A stretch of DNA of 64,000 nucleotides from Beijerinckia sp. L45 (GTDB taxonomy: Bacteria; Pseudomonadota; Alphaproteobacteria; Rhizobiales; Beijerinckiaceae): positions 1-64,000 of the forward strand of contig NZ_LMUU01000001.1 of assembly GCF_009765775.1 (NCBI RefSeq). The letters are read 5' to 3'. A program made the translations under genes and the position numbers. Below the pieces are notes generated by a model. It saw only the letters and a program-made list of their open reading frames with translations. It did not search any database and was not told where the DNA came from. This document shows, in pieces, positions 33,361-42,308 of the stretch (its first letter is position 1; every line of letters starts with the position of its first letter).

Positions 33361-34110
33361 TTACCCCTTCGGCACCGTCTGCAGCAGCGCGTCGACGCTC
33401 GGCAGGATGTGGGCGACGATGGTTTCGACGCCGCGCTGGTTCGGGTGCATGCCATCTGCCAACTTCTGGGTGCTGTCCTGGACCATTCCGTCGAGGAAGA
33501 ACGGATAGAGCGGCAGGTCGTAGGTCTTGGCCAGCGCCGGATAGATCGCGTCGAAGCGGTCCGCGTAATCCCGGCCGAGGCTCGGCGAGGCCCGCATGCC
33601 GGCGAGGAGGATCTTGATGTTCCTCGCCTTCAGCCGCTCGACGATCGTGCTCAACGCCGCCTTGGTCACGGCGGGATCGATGCCGCGCAGCATGTCGTTG
33701 GCGCCGAGCTCGAGGATCACCACGTCGGCACCGTCGCCGAGCGTCCAGTCGAGCCGGGCCAAGCCGCCGGTCGCGGTGTCGCCGGAGACGCCGCCGTTGA
33801 TCACCGTGACGTCCCGCCCCTGACCTCGCAGGGCCTTCTCCAGCACCGAGGGAAACGCCGCCGCGCCGGGCAGCATGTAACCGGCGGTGAGACTGTCGCC
33901 GAAGGCGAGAATTTTCGTCGGCACCGCGTGCGCATCCTTGGGTTGTTGGGCCTGGACCGGCGCGCCCAGACACAGCGCGGCGCAAACAAGCGCGGGTGAT
34001 AGGAAGCGCCGGAGGTCGACCCCATATGGCAGCCTGGACTTGACGGCACGCCGTGCGGGCAGCGACTTGGTAGGTCGCGATCCGACGGGTCGCGATTTGG
34101 AAAGCATCAT
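33361..34110 (-). CDS. secreted SGNH esterase (TesA-like arylesterase)
   Basis: About 249 residues. After a basic N-terminal stretch comes a signal peptide core (FLSPALVCAALCLGAPVQAQ), then an SGNH hydrolase domain with block I LAFGDSLTAGYML, block II GVSGDTATGG, block III LELGANDMLRGIDP and block V DGMHPNQRG. It is probably a periplasmic lysophospholipase or arylesterase. The start is uncertain: ATG 34110 or 34107 overlaps the ATG of the divergent ABC gene and has no clear ribosome site; an internal non-ATG start is possible. Confidence 0.75.
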   Translation of the reverse strand: MMLSKSRPVGSRPTKSLPARRAVKSRLPYGVDLRRFLSPALVCAALCLGAPVQAQQPKDAHAVPTKILAFGDSLTAGYMLPGAAAFPSVLEKALRGQGRDVTVINGGVSGDTATGGLARLDWTLGDGADVVILELGANDMLRGIDPAVTKAALSTIVERLKARNIKILLAGMRASPSLGRDYADRFDAIYPALAKTYDLPLYPFFLDGMVQDSTQKLADGMHPNQRGVETIVAHILPSVDALLQTVPKG

Positions 34111-34807
34111 GAGTTCACCGGCGATCGAATTGGCCCATGTCGACCTCAGCCTGGGGCGGGGGGCGGCACGCGTGCACATCTTACGAGACATCTCGCTTAA
34201 CATAGGGCGTGGCGAGACGGTTGGCCTGACCGGACCGTCGGGCTCGGGCAAATCGACCCTGCTGATGGCGATGGCCGGGCTGGAACGCCCCGACAGCGGC
34301 ACGATCACGGTGGAGGGCACGGAGCTGACGCGGCTCGGCGAGGATGCGCTGGCGCGGTTTCGCGGCAAGCGCATCGGGATCGTCTTCCAGTCTTTCCACC
34401 TCATCCCGACGATGACGGCGCTGGAAAACGTCGCGGTGCCGCTCGAGCTCGCCGGCCACCGCGACCCCTTCGGGCGCGCGCGTGCGGAACTGGATGCCGT
34501 CGGCCTTGGCGCTCGTACCACTCATTATCCCGCGCAGCTCTCCGGTGGCGAGCAGCAGCGGGTGGCGCTCGCTCGGGCGATGGCGCCGGAGCCGGCGATC
34601 CTGGTGGCCGACGAACCGACCGGCAATCTCGACGAGACGACAGGCGCCAGCATCGTCGAGCTGATGTTCGCCTTGAAACGCGACCGCGGCGCCACGCTCA
34701 TTCTCGTCACCCACGACCTGGCGTTGGCGGCGCGCTGCGACCGCACCGTGCGACTGCGCTCCGGCCGCATCGAGCGGGACGATCCTCCGGTCGCGGCCGT
34801 CGCTTAA
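34109..34807 (+). CDS. YbbA/LolD-like ABC transporter ATP-binding protein
   Basis: A 232-residue ATPase. It has Walker A GPSGSGKSTLL near residue 45, a Q-loop (IVFQSFHLIPTMTALENV), the signature LSGGEQQRVALARA, Walker B ILVADEPTGNLD and the H-loop VTHDLALAA. Proteins of this group pair with an FtsX-like permease (YbbP in E. coli), and divergence from a TesA-type esterase is the usual context. No permease gene follows; the next gene is yggT. GGAAAG six bases upstream supports ATG 34109. Confidence 0.85.
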   Translation: MSSPAIELAHVDLSLGRGAARVHILRDISLNIGRGETVGLTGPSGSGKSTLLMAMAGLERPDSGTITVEGTELTRLGEDALARFRGKRIGIVFQSFHLIPTMTALENVAVPLELAGHRDPFGRARAELDAVGLGARTTHYPAQLSGGEQQRVALARAMAPEPAILVADEPTGNLDETTGASIVELMFALKRDRGATLILVTHDLALAARCDRTVRLRSGRIERDDPPVAAVA

Positions 34808-34897
34808 GCCTGACTGGCGGCTTCGCTTGCCGCCATGCTGTTACACCGCTACCAGACGATCCTGACGATCGACCCTTTTGCCGCACTCGGAGACACC

Positions 34898-35188
34898 ATG
34901 CGCGCCCTTCTCGACCTGGTCCTGCTGGTCCTCAAGCTCTACGGCTACGTCATCATCATTGTGGCGATCATGTCGTGGCTGATCGCCTTCAACGTCATCA
35001 ATATCTACAACAACGTCGTCCGCTCGATCTGGACCTCAATGAACGCGCTAACCGAGCCCCTGCTGCGGCCGATCCGCTCGATGCTGCCGACGATGGGCGG
35101 CCTCGACATTTCGCCGATCGTTCTGCTTTTGCTGCTGTTCCTGATCGAAGACATCATCGTCACCTACATCTATCCAAACGTGTTTTAA
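34898..35188 (+). CDS. YggT-family membrane protein
   Basis: A 96-residue protein with two hydrophobic segments (LVLLVLKLYGYVIIIVAIM; IVLLLLLFLIEDIIVTYI) separated by a loop containing NALTEPLLRPIRSMLP, the YggT family signature. The function is not settled; family members have been linked to osmotic or cell-division processes. ATG 34898 follows GGAGA. It is transcribed in the same direction as the ABC ATPase 90 bases upstream. Confidence 0.85.
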   Translation: MRALLDLVLLVLKLYGYVIIIVAIMSWLIAFNVINIYNNVVRSIWTSMNALTEPLLRPIRSMLPTMGGLDISPIVLLLLLFLIEDIIVTYIYPNVF

Positions 35189-35465
35189 CGCTGGGCTATA
35201 GTGATGCGGGCGGTCGGTTATAATGGAACGCTCTTGTGCGGTGCCCGCACGTAGGATTGTGACGGCCTGTTTAGCAAGGTGCGCCGACCAATGTTGCGGT
35301 GACGACTGTCGCCTGCGACGAGACAGCGCGGTTTACTTGGCGGCTTACAGGCGGTTGGTTGCCTCACAATGTCTTGAGAAGCCGATGATTGTTGCCTAGG
35401 CTATTCTGCGACGCAGCATGAGCGCCGAAGGTGGCGTTGCGCCTTCCTTTTAGCCGCGAGTTCTC

Positions 35466-38400
35466 ATGGGTCTTGTCCTTTACGCGCTTAAATTCCGGGT
35501 CAGTTTCTACGTTCTTGCGGTCGTCATGCTGCTCGGCGGCATCGGCTCGGGGATCGTCGGCACGAAGGACGTCCTGCCGGCGGTCGACATTCCAGTCGTC
35601 GTGATCGTGTGGACGTTCACCGGTCTCGACACGACCGACATGGCGAGCCGCGTGACGACCTACAGCGAATATTCGCTGTCCAACAACGTCAACAATATCC
35701 GCCGGATGGAGAGCCAGACGCTTCCGGGCGTGGCGATCGAAAAGGTTTACTTCGATCCATCCGTCAGTATCGATCTCGCGATCACGCAGGTCGTCTCCTC
35801 GGCCAATTCAATCCGCGCGCTGATGCCGCCTGGCATTCAGCCCCCCGTCGTGCTGCGCTTTTCGGCCTCGTCGGTGCCGGTCATCCAGCTCGCCTTGTCG
35901 TCGAAGACGGAAAGCCAGGCGACGCTTTACGACTACGGCATGTACAAGATCCGGCAGACTCTGACCCAGGTGCCGGGCTCGACGCTGCCGGGCCCGGCCG
36001 GCGGCGCGCCGCGGCAGATCCAGGTCGATCTCGATCTTCACGCCCTTCAGGCCAACAGTCTGACGCCGACGGACGTCATCAACGCGATCGGCACGCAGAA
36101 CGTGGTTGTGCCGTCCGGCCTCGCGAAGATCGGAAATTATCAATATGCCATCCGTCTGAACTCCGCGCCGGATGCCATCAGCGACATCAACAATATTCCC
36201 ATCAAGGTGGTCGGCGGCGTGCCGATTCTGGTGCGCGACGTGGCCTATACCCGCGACGGCTCGCCGCCCCAGTTGAACATCGTCCGCGCCAACGGCGCCA
36301 AGGCGGTGCTCCTCACCATCCTCAAGAACGGGACGGCGTCCACCCTGTCCGTCGTCGACTCGGTGAAGAATTTTCTGCCGATCATCCGGGCGGCGGCGCC
36401 GAAAGGCGTCGACATCAAGCCTCTGTTCGATCAGTCGGTGTTCGTGTCCGGGGCCATCACGGACGTGATCCGCGAGGCCGCGACCGCAGCCTTCCTGACC
36501 GGCATCACCATCTTCGTCTTCCTCGGCTCGTGGCGCTCGACGCTTGTCGTGCTCGTCTCGATCCCGCTCTGCGTCCTCACGTCACTGACGGTCCTCACCC
36601 TGATCGGCGAAACGATCAACGTGATCACCCTCGGCGGTCTTGCGCTGGCCGTCGGCATCCTGGTGGACGACGCGACGGTAGCTGTCGAAAACACCTACCG
36701 CCTGATGGAGGAGGGCAACGGCTTCCGCAAATCCGTGGTGGAAGGCGCCGCCGGCATCGCCAAGCCGGCGCTGATCTCGACGCTCGCCATCTGCTCCGCC
36801 TTCGTGTCCGTGCTCTTCCTTACCGACACGCCGAAATATCTGTTCACCCCGCAGGCCTACGCCGTCGTCTTCGCGATGCTGACGTCCTACCTGCTGTCGC
36901 GGACCCTCGTCCCGATCCTGATCGACGTGCTCGTCGGCAAGGAGTTCGAGCAGCGGTTCGGCGAGGGTGGGTCGCATCACGACGACGGCTCGTCAGGCCG
37001 CAAAAAGAGCCTGATGGAGCGCTTCAACGCCGGCTTCAATCGCGGCTTCGCGAGATTCCAGCGCGGCTATCTCGGCCTGATCCACGCCACGATCAACCAT
37101 CGGTTCGTCACGCTCGGCATCGTCTTCTGCATCTTCGGTCTGACGGCCTTCCTTTTCACCTTCGTCGGCCAGGATTACTTCCCGCAGATCGATTCCGGAG
37201 CGATGACGCTGCACATCCGGACCGCGTCCGGGATGCGGATCGAATCGGCCGAACAGAAGTTCGCCGCCATCGAGAAGGTGGTGAATCAGACCATCCCGGA
37301 CGAGGTCGACCAGATCATCGACAACATCGGGCTCCCCGCGCTGAACTATAATTTCGCGTTCGGCGACGGCTCCTTCGTCGCCTATAACGACGGTGAAATG
37401 CAGATCGCGCTGAAAGAAGCGCACAAGCCGACCGCGATCTACATGAAGAAATTGCGGACGGTGCTGCGGGAGAAATTCCCGGACGTCATGTTCTACTTCC
37501 AGCCGGCCGATATCATCACGCAGATCCTCGATTTCGGCACGATCACGCCGGTCGACGTCCAGGTCACGGGTCGCAATCCGGACAAGGATCTGGCCGCGGC
37601 CAAGGCGGTGGCGCGCAAGCTGCGGCTGGTCAAGGGCGCGGTCGACGTGCATGTCCAGCAGATCACCGACGCGCCGGAATTCTTCGCCACGATCGATCGC
37701 GAGATGGCGGCCGAGATCGGCGTCAGCACCCAGCAGATCGCCAGCGCGATCAACGTCTCGCTGTCCGGCAGCTTCCAGGTCACCCCGAACTTCTGGGCCG
37801 ACCCGAAGACCGGCGTGCCCTATCAGCTTTGGGTGCAAACACCGGAATATCGCACCGACTCGCTCGATGCGGTGAACACGACGCCGATCTTCATCTCGAC
37901 CTCGGCCAATGCCGATACGCCGATCCTGACCATGCTGAGCAGCGTCGCGACGCTGAAACGGATCTCCGAACAGACGGTCGTCAACCACGTCAATACGCAG
38001 CCTAAATACGACGTCTTCGCCAGCGTGCAGGATCGCGACCTCGGCTCGGTGAGCAAGGAGATCGATCGCATCATGGCGGAGGAGCAGAAGAACCTGCCGG
38101 TGCCCGACAAGATTTCCGTGCTCGGTCAGATCGCCGACATGCGCAGCGCCTTCACCAATATCGGGATCGGCCTCGCGATCGCGGTCATCGCCGTCTACCT
38201 CCTGATGGTGATCAACTATCAAAGCTGGGGCGATCCCTTCGTCGTCCTCTGCGCCCTCCCGCTTGCCTTCTGCGGGATCACGATGAGCCTGTTCATCACC
38301 CAGACGACGTTCTCGATTCCCTCGCTGTTCGGGGCGATCATGAGCGTGGGCGTCGCCAGCGCCAACTCGATCCTGCTCGTCACCTTCGCCCGCGAGCATC

Positions 38401-38669
38401 GCGAGGCATCGGGCTGCAGCGCCATCGAGGCGGCGATCGAGGCCGGCACCACCCGTCTCCGGCCGGTGCTGATGACGGCCGGCGCAATGTTCGTCGGGCT
38501 GATTCCGATGGCGATCGGCATCGGCGAGGGCAGCGAGCAGAACGCCGCTTTGGCCCGCGCCGTGCTGGGCGGCGTCGCGATTGGAACCTGTTCCACCCTT
38601 CTGTTCGTTCCGTTCCTATATTCCGTCCTGCGTCGCGGCGACGTTAAGCCGATTGAGGATTATCAATGA
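35466..38669 (+). CDS. RND efflux transporter permease (HAE1-like)
   Basis: A 1067-residue inner-membrane pump. It has an N-terminal helix (LKFRVSFYVLAVVMLL), a porter domain, then transmembrane helix 4 with the paired aspartates LAVGILVDDATVAVENTYR needed for proton coupling. The second half repeats the layout (GITMSLFITQTTFSIPSLFG; SVGVASANSILLVTFAREHR). DD in TM4 places it near the HAE1 drug/lipid exporters rather than the metal pumps. It overlaps the adaptor gene by four bases (ATGA). No outer-membrane factor gene is nearby. Confidence 0.9.
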   Translation: MGLVLYALKFRVSFYVLAVVMLLGGIGSGIVGTKDVLPAVDIPVVVIVWTFTGLDTTDMASRVTTYSEYSLSNNVNNIRRMESQTLPGVAIEKVYFDPSVSIDLAITQVVSSANSIRALMPPGIQPPVVLRFSASSVPVIQLALSSKTESQATLYDYGMYKIRQTLTQVPGSTLPGPAGGAPRQIQVDLDLHALQANSLTPTDVINAIGTQNVVVPSGLAKIGNYQYAIRLNSAPDAISDINNIPIKVVGGVPILVRDVAYTRDGSPPQLNIVRANGAKAVLLTILKNGTASTLSVVDSVKNFLPIIRAAAPKGVDIKPLFDQSVFVSGAITDVIREAATAAFLTGITIFVFLGSWRSTLVVLVSIPLCVLTSLTVLTLIGETINVITLGGLALAVGILVDDATVAVENTYRLMEEGNGFRKSVVEGAAGIAKPALISTLAICSAFVSVLFLTDTPKYLFTPQAYAVVFAMLTSYLLSRTLVPILIDVLVGKEFEQRFGEGGSHHDDGSSGRKKSLMERFNAGFNRGFARFQRGYLGLIHATINHRFVTLGIVFCIFGLTAFLFTFVGQDYFPQIDSGAMTLHIRTASGMRIESAEQKFAAIEKVVNQTIPDEVDQIIDNIGLPALNYNFAFGDGSFVAYNDGEMQIALKEAHKPTAIYMKKLRTVLREKFPDVMFYFQPADIITQILDFGTITPVDVQVTGRNPDKDLAAAKAVARKLRLVKGAVDVHVQQITDAPEFFATIDREMAAEIGVSTQQIASAINVSLSGSFQVTPNFWADPKTGVPYQLWVQTPEYRTDSLDAVNTTPIFISTSANADTPILTMLSSVATLKRISEQTVVNHVNTQPKYDVFASVQDRDLGSVSKEIDRIMAEEQKNLPVPDKISVLGQIADMRSAFTNIGIGLAIAVIAVYLLMVINYQSWGDPFVVLCALPLAFCGITMSLFITQTTFSIPSLFGAIMSVGVASANSILLVTFAREHREASGCSAIEAAIEAGTTRLRPVLMTAGAMFVGLIPMAIGIGEGSEQNAALARAVLGGVAIGTCSTLLFVPFLYSVLRRGDVKPIEDYQ

Positions 38670-40030
38670 CCCGGTCCGAGCCCGATAACGGCACCCCTGC
38701 GGAAGCGAAAGGCGCGGACGGCGCGCAGGCCCACGATCAGGCCCATGCCAAGCCGCACCAGGCGGCAGCCTCGCCCGGTGGATCAGGCGACGCGCCGCCG
38801 CCGCTGCCATCGAAATGGGTGTTCTTCTTCGTCCTGATCGGCGCCGCGCTTTTGCTCGGCTACGGCGGCTACAAGCATTGGGCGCTCGATGCCGATGCCA
38901 CCGCGACGCAGAAGGAAACCGTCGACTTCGTGCCCACCGTGCGGACCATCACGACGCGGGCCGACAGCAAGCCGACGAAATTGATTCTGCCCGGCGAGAC
39001 CGACGCGTTCGACAGCGCGACGCTCTATCCGCGGGCCACCGGCTATATCGCCGAGCGCCTCGTCGACATTGGCTCGCGCGTCAAGAAGGGGGACCTGCTG
39101 GTCCGCATCGCGGCGCCCGACACGGATCGGCAGCTCGACCAGGCCCGCGCTCAGCTGAAGCAGGTCCAGGCGACGATGGCTCAGGCCCAGGCCACGCTCG
39201 ATCAGGCCAAGGGCACCGCCGCGCTCGCCGACCTGAACTTCAAGCGCTCCAAGGATCTGGTCCAGCGCGGCTACGACACGGTGCAGAACAACGACACGCA
39301 GCAGACCAACGTCACCACGCAGAAGGCGTCCGTCGGTACCGCCGAAGCCGGGATCAAGGTTGCCGAAGCCAACGAACAGGCGCAGCAGGCCACCGTCGAT
39401 CGTCTCGTGACCCTGACGCAGTTCGAAGAGGTCCGCGCGCCCTTCGACGGGATCATCGTGACCCGTGGCGTCGACGTCGGCGATCTCGTCAACGCCGACA
39501 GCAAGACGGGGGCCTCGCTCTTCACGGTCGCCAAGGATGCCGTGATCCGCACGACGGTCCACATCCCGCAGACCAACGCCGTGGCGATCCATGACGGGCT
39601 GGAAGCCTCCGTGGCGGTGCCGCAGATTCCCAATCGCACCTTCAACGGCAAGATCGCCCGCAGCTCGGTGGCGCTCCTGAACTCCTCGCGCACGCTTACC
39701 ACCGAGGTCGACATCCAGAACCCCGACGGCGCCCTGCGGCCGGGCCTGTTCGTCAACGTGACCTTCGAGATTCCCCGGTTGCGGCCCAACATCGTCGTGC
39801 CCGCAGAGGCGCTGATCTTCAACCAGGCGGGCTTGCAGGTCGCGGTCGTGCAGGACGATCAGGTCCACCTGCAGAAAATCACGATCTATCGCGACTTCGG
39901 CAAAACCGTCGAGCTCGAGAGTGGCCTCAATGGCGGCGAGGCGGTGGTGATGAGCCCGCCGGCCGATCTCCAGGACGGCGCCAAGGTGAAGGTCGAGCCG
40001 AAAAAGCCCGAGGAGCAGGCGCAGAAGTAG
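38666..40030 (+). CDS. RND periplasmic adaptor (membrane fusion protein)
   Basis: A 454-residue protein. A charged, His/Ala-rich cytoplasmic tail of about 50 residues precedes one anchor helix (WVFFFVLIGAALLLGYGGY). The split lipoyl domain (GYIAERLVDIGSRVKKGDLL; VRAPFDGIIVTRGVDVGDLV) brackets an Ala/Gln-rich coiled-coil hairpin (about residues 150-245), followed by a beta-barrel and a C-terminal domain. The order permease-then-adaptor is the reverse of the common arrangement, and translational coupling implies a stoichiometric complex with the upstream permease. Confidence 0.9.
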   Translation: MTRSEPDNGTPAEAKGADGAQAHDQAHAKPHQAAASPGGSGDAPPPLPSKWVFFFVLIGAALLLGYGGYKHWALDADATATQKETVDFVPTVRTITTRADSKPTKLILPGETDAFDSATLYPRATGYIAERLVDIGSRVKKGDLLVRIAAPDTDRQLDQARAQLKQVQATMAQAQATLDQAKGTAALADLNFKRSKDLVQRGYDTVQNNDTQQTNVTTQKASVGTAEAGIKVAEANEQAQQATVDRLVTLTQFEEVRAPFDGIIVTRGVDVGDLVNADSKTGASLFTVAKDAVIRTTVHIPQTNAVAIHDGLEASVAVPQIPNRTFNGKIARSSVALLNSSRTLTTEVDIQNPDGALRPGLFVNVTFEIPRLRPNIVVPAEALIFNQAGLQVAVVQDDQVHLQKITIYRDFGKTVELESGLNGGEAVVMSPPADLQDGAKVKVEPKKPEEQAQK

Positions 40031-40054
40031 GCGCCGCTCGGCGTTCCGTCGGCG

Positions 40055-40690
40055 CTACACCGCGACGAGCATCGAGCCCTTTTTGACCACCCGGCCGTCC
40101 GTATCGACCGCGTAAGTGAGGATCTGGCTGGTGCCGATGTGCACGCTCTCGACGTCATCGTCGGAGAGTCCGTCGAGATCCTTGACGATCGAGCGCAGCG
40201 AGTTGCCATGCGCCACCACGAGGACATGTTCGCCCCGCCTCAGGCGCGGGTCGATGACCTTCCGGCAGAAGGGAAGGGCGCGGGCCGCGGTCATCGCCAG
40301 GCTCTCGCCGCCAGGGGGCACCGCCTCATAAGACTTGCGCCAGAGGTGAACCTGTTCCGATCCCCAGACTGCCCGCGCCCCCTCCTTGTTGAGGCCTGAC
40401 AGTTCGCCGTAGTCGCGTTCGTTGAGAGCCGAATTTTCGATCACCGGCAGATCGGTTCGGCCCATTTCGCCGAGCATGAGAGCGAGCGAGCGCTGCGCCC
40501 GGCTCAGCGTGCTGGTGAAGGCGACATCGAAGACCAAACCCTGCGCCTTGAGCGCAAGGCCCGCGTTGCGCGCTTCCGTCACGCCCTTTTCGGTGAGCTC
40601 AGGATCGCGCCAGCCGGAAAACAAGTTCAACGCGTTGTCCGTGCTCTCGCCATGCCGCACCAGCACGAGCAGCCCTTCCGCTGGCGTCAT
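40055..40690 (-). CDS. gpmA: 2,3-bisphosphoglycerate-dependent phosphoglycerate mutase
   Basis: A 211-residue glycolytic enzyme interconverting 3- and 2-phosphoglycerate. The phospho-histidine motif is LVLVRHGESTDNALNLFSG. The second catalytic region is ALNERDYGELSGLNK, and the C-terminal VVAHGNSLRSIVKDLDGLS carries the second active-site His. Length and motifs fit the short alphaproteobacterial GpmA. GGGGAG upstream of ATG 40690 is a strong ribosome site. It is convergent with the RND adaptor. Confidence 0.95.
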   Translation of the reverse strand: MTPAEGLLVLVRHGESTDNALNLFSGWRDPELTEKGVTEARNAGLALKAQGLVFDVAFTSTLSRAQRSLALMLGEMGRTDLPVIENSALNERDYGELSGLNKEGARAVWGSEQVHLWRKSYEAVPPGGESLAMTAARALPFCRKVIDPRLRRGEHVLVVAHGNSLRSIVKDLDGLSDDDVESVHIGTSQILTYAVDTDGRVVKKGSMLVAV

Positions 40691-41181
40691 TTTGCTCCCC
40701 TTTGCTGTCCGCTTCGCGGCGCGCGCGCCGCATGGCGTCGTCCGCGAGTCATCTGCCGGTAAAGCGGAGGTTAAGCAAGGCGATCGCGTGCGAGCGCGCG
40801 ATCCGGCGTTTGGAGCCACAACCTAGGTTCTCCAGCGCAACCCGGCGGATCTTACTAAAAACCGACCGTTCCAAGATACGTTTTCGTGATCCTGCGTGAC
40901 TCTTCCCAAGTATTTTGCTTAAATATTTGGGCTGGGGATGCAACAGACGAGTCACTTCGCACTGCCGCACGTACCGGAGCCCTTTGGACTGTTTCGACGA
41001 AGTTTTGAGCCCCGGTCTTGCTGAGTAAACTGATGAACGACAGGTCACGCCGTCTGCTTCGAGGCCCGTCGCCGTGTATCGCGCTGCGTGCAACGTCGCA
41101 TGGCGCCCGCGACGGCCACGTCCGAACCCCCGATGCAGCGACCGCGCCGCGCGCGCTGACCATCAGCGTCTAGGGTCAGGC
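40691..41181. other. 490-bp divergent intergenic region
   Basis: It separates gpmA from the desaturase-family gene and must hold both promoters. The only clear structure is the inverted repeat at 40905-40931. No RNA gene or protein is recognised; the open frames are arginine-rich shadows. Confidence 0.45.
40905..40931. promoter_or_regulatory. AT-centred inverted repeat in gpmA-desaturase gap
   Basis: CCCAAGTATTT and AAATATTTGGG are 11-bp arms with one mismatch around TGCTT. It could be an operator for a dimeric regulator or an RNA hairpin. Confidence 0.35.
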
Positions 41182-42048
41182 ATGTCGGAGTTTTTCGTCC
41201 AGAACGCGGGCAGCAGCCAGACGCTGATCTTCGCGCTTGTCATCAGCGCCCTCTGGGGGGTCGAAAAGCTCGTTCTCGCGGAGCCGATGGCCGACAAGTC
41301 CCGCCACGCTGCGCTGAACAGCCTGTTCATTCTCTCCGCGCTGCCGATCGAGCTGGTCTGCAGCGTCGCCTGCGTCGCGCTCGCCGCCTGGGTGACGGCT
41401 CACCACTGGGGGCTGCTCTACCTCCTACCCTTCTACGACAGCCCGTGGGTCAAATACGGCGTGATGTTCGTCGTCCTGGACCTGCTGGATTACGTCTACC
41501 ACCGCACGATGCACCACATTCCCGGGTTCTGGCGGTTCCACCTCGTCCACCACACCGATACGATCGTCGATGCCTCGACCACCGTGCGCGAACACCCCGG
41601 CGAGACGACGATCCGCAACGGTTTCCTGTTCGTCTGGATCCTGCTCACCGGCGCCTCGTTCGAGGTGCTCGTGCTGCGCCAGACGGTGCAGACCATCTGC
41701 ACCATCTTCGCGCATTCGGCGTTCCGCCTCCCCGCGGGCCCGGCGCGCGTGCTCGGCTGGGTGCTGATCACGCCCAACCTGCATCACGTGCATCACCACT
41801 TCGAGCTGCCCTACACCAACTGCAATTACGGCGACGTCTTCAGCATCTGGGACCGCCTGTTCGGCACCTTCGCCAATCTGTCGGCGGAGGAGACGGTGTT
41901 CGGCCTCGACACCCATTTCGACGATCCCGCGACCCAGAATTGCATCGGCATGATCGCGATGCCGTTCGCCGCCCGCGCCGCCGGCGGTGCGGTCCCGGAG
42001 GGATGTGCCGCGGTCGAGCCGCGGCTGCCCGCCGCGGCCACGTCCTAG
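41182..42048 (+). CDS. sterol desaturase / fatty acid hydroxylase superfamily protein
   Basis: A 288-residue integral membrane di-iron protein. The histidine boxes are HRTMHHIPGFWRFHLVHH and HHVHHHFELPYTNCNYG, with hydrophobic segments before them. The final part (YGDVFSIWDRLFGTF) is the family's C-terminal signature. The substrate (sterol, hopanoid, fatty acid or carotenoid) is not evident. ATG 41182 follows AGGGTCAGG closely. It appears monocistronic. Confidence 0.85.
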   Translation: MSEFFVQNAGSSQTLIFALVISALWGVEKLVLAEPMADKSRHAALNSLFILSALPIELVCSVACVALAAWVTAHHWGLLYLLPFYDSPWVKYGVMFVVLDLLDYVYHRTMHHIPGFWRFHLVHHTDTIVDASTTVREHPGETTIRNGFLFVWILLTGASFEVLVLRQTVQTICTIFAHSAFRLPAGPARVLGWVLITPNLHHVHHHFELPYTNCNYGDVFSIWDRLFGTFANLSAEETVFGLDTHFDDPATQNCIGMIAMPFAARAAGGAVPEGCAAVEPRLPAAATS

Positions 42049-42061
42049 AGTCCATAGATTA

Positions 42062-42109
42062 GAGCATCGGGCTGGACGCAAAAGTCCGCAACTTTTGCGT
42101 CCGATGCTC
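42062..42109. repeat. short palindromic repeat (variant of the 114-bp family core)
   Basis: Outer arms GAGCATCGG / CCGATGCTC and inner arms GGACGCAAAAGT / ACTTTTGCGTCC around CCGCA make an almost continuous hairpin. The core AAAAGT-CxGCA-ACTTTT is shared with the 114-bp repeats. Confidence 0.75.
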
Positions 42110-42255
42110 TACGGCGCCGTAACAAGAGCCGCTTCGACGTCCATGGGGGCGGGATCGACCAGTTCGATAACGAAAAACGCGGCGCCGAGCGCGATCACGA
42201 ACAGCAGCATGGGATCGAACCTTTTGTGCGCTCTGACCGGCAGGGTGGTGGGCAT
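42109..42255 (-). CDS. 48-residue single-helix membrane peptide
   Basis: From ATG 42255 (GGAG seven bases upstream) the frame encodes a basic N-terminus (LPVRAHKRFDP), one hydrophobic segment (MLLFVIALGAAFFVIELV) and a short acidic tail. The TAG stop comes from the edge of the neighbouring palindromic repeat. The good ribosome site and clean topology suggest a real small gene, although no family is known to me. Confidence 0.45.
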   Translation of the reverse strand: MPTTLPVRAHKRFDPMLLFVIALGAAFFVIELVDPAPMDVEAALVTAP

Positions 42256-42308
42256 CGATTCGCTCCGGGGATCGGCGCTCCGACACATGCCGCGTGATCC
42301 GGGCGCCG

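Noticed and set aside
36993-38399. 468-residue minus-strand open frame opposite the RND permease
   Set aside because: It is an Asp/Arg/His-rich shadow of a strongly conserved membrane protein gene.
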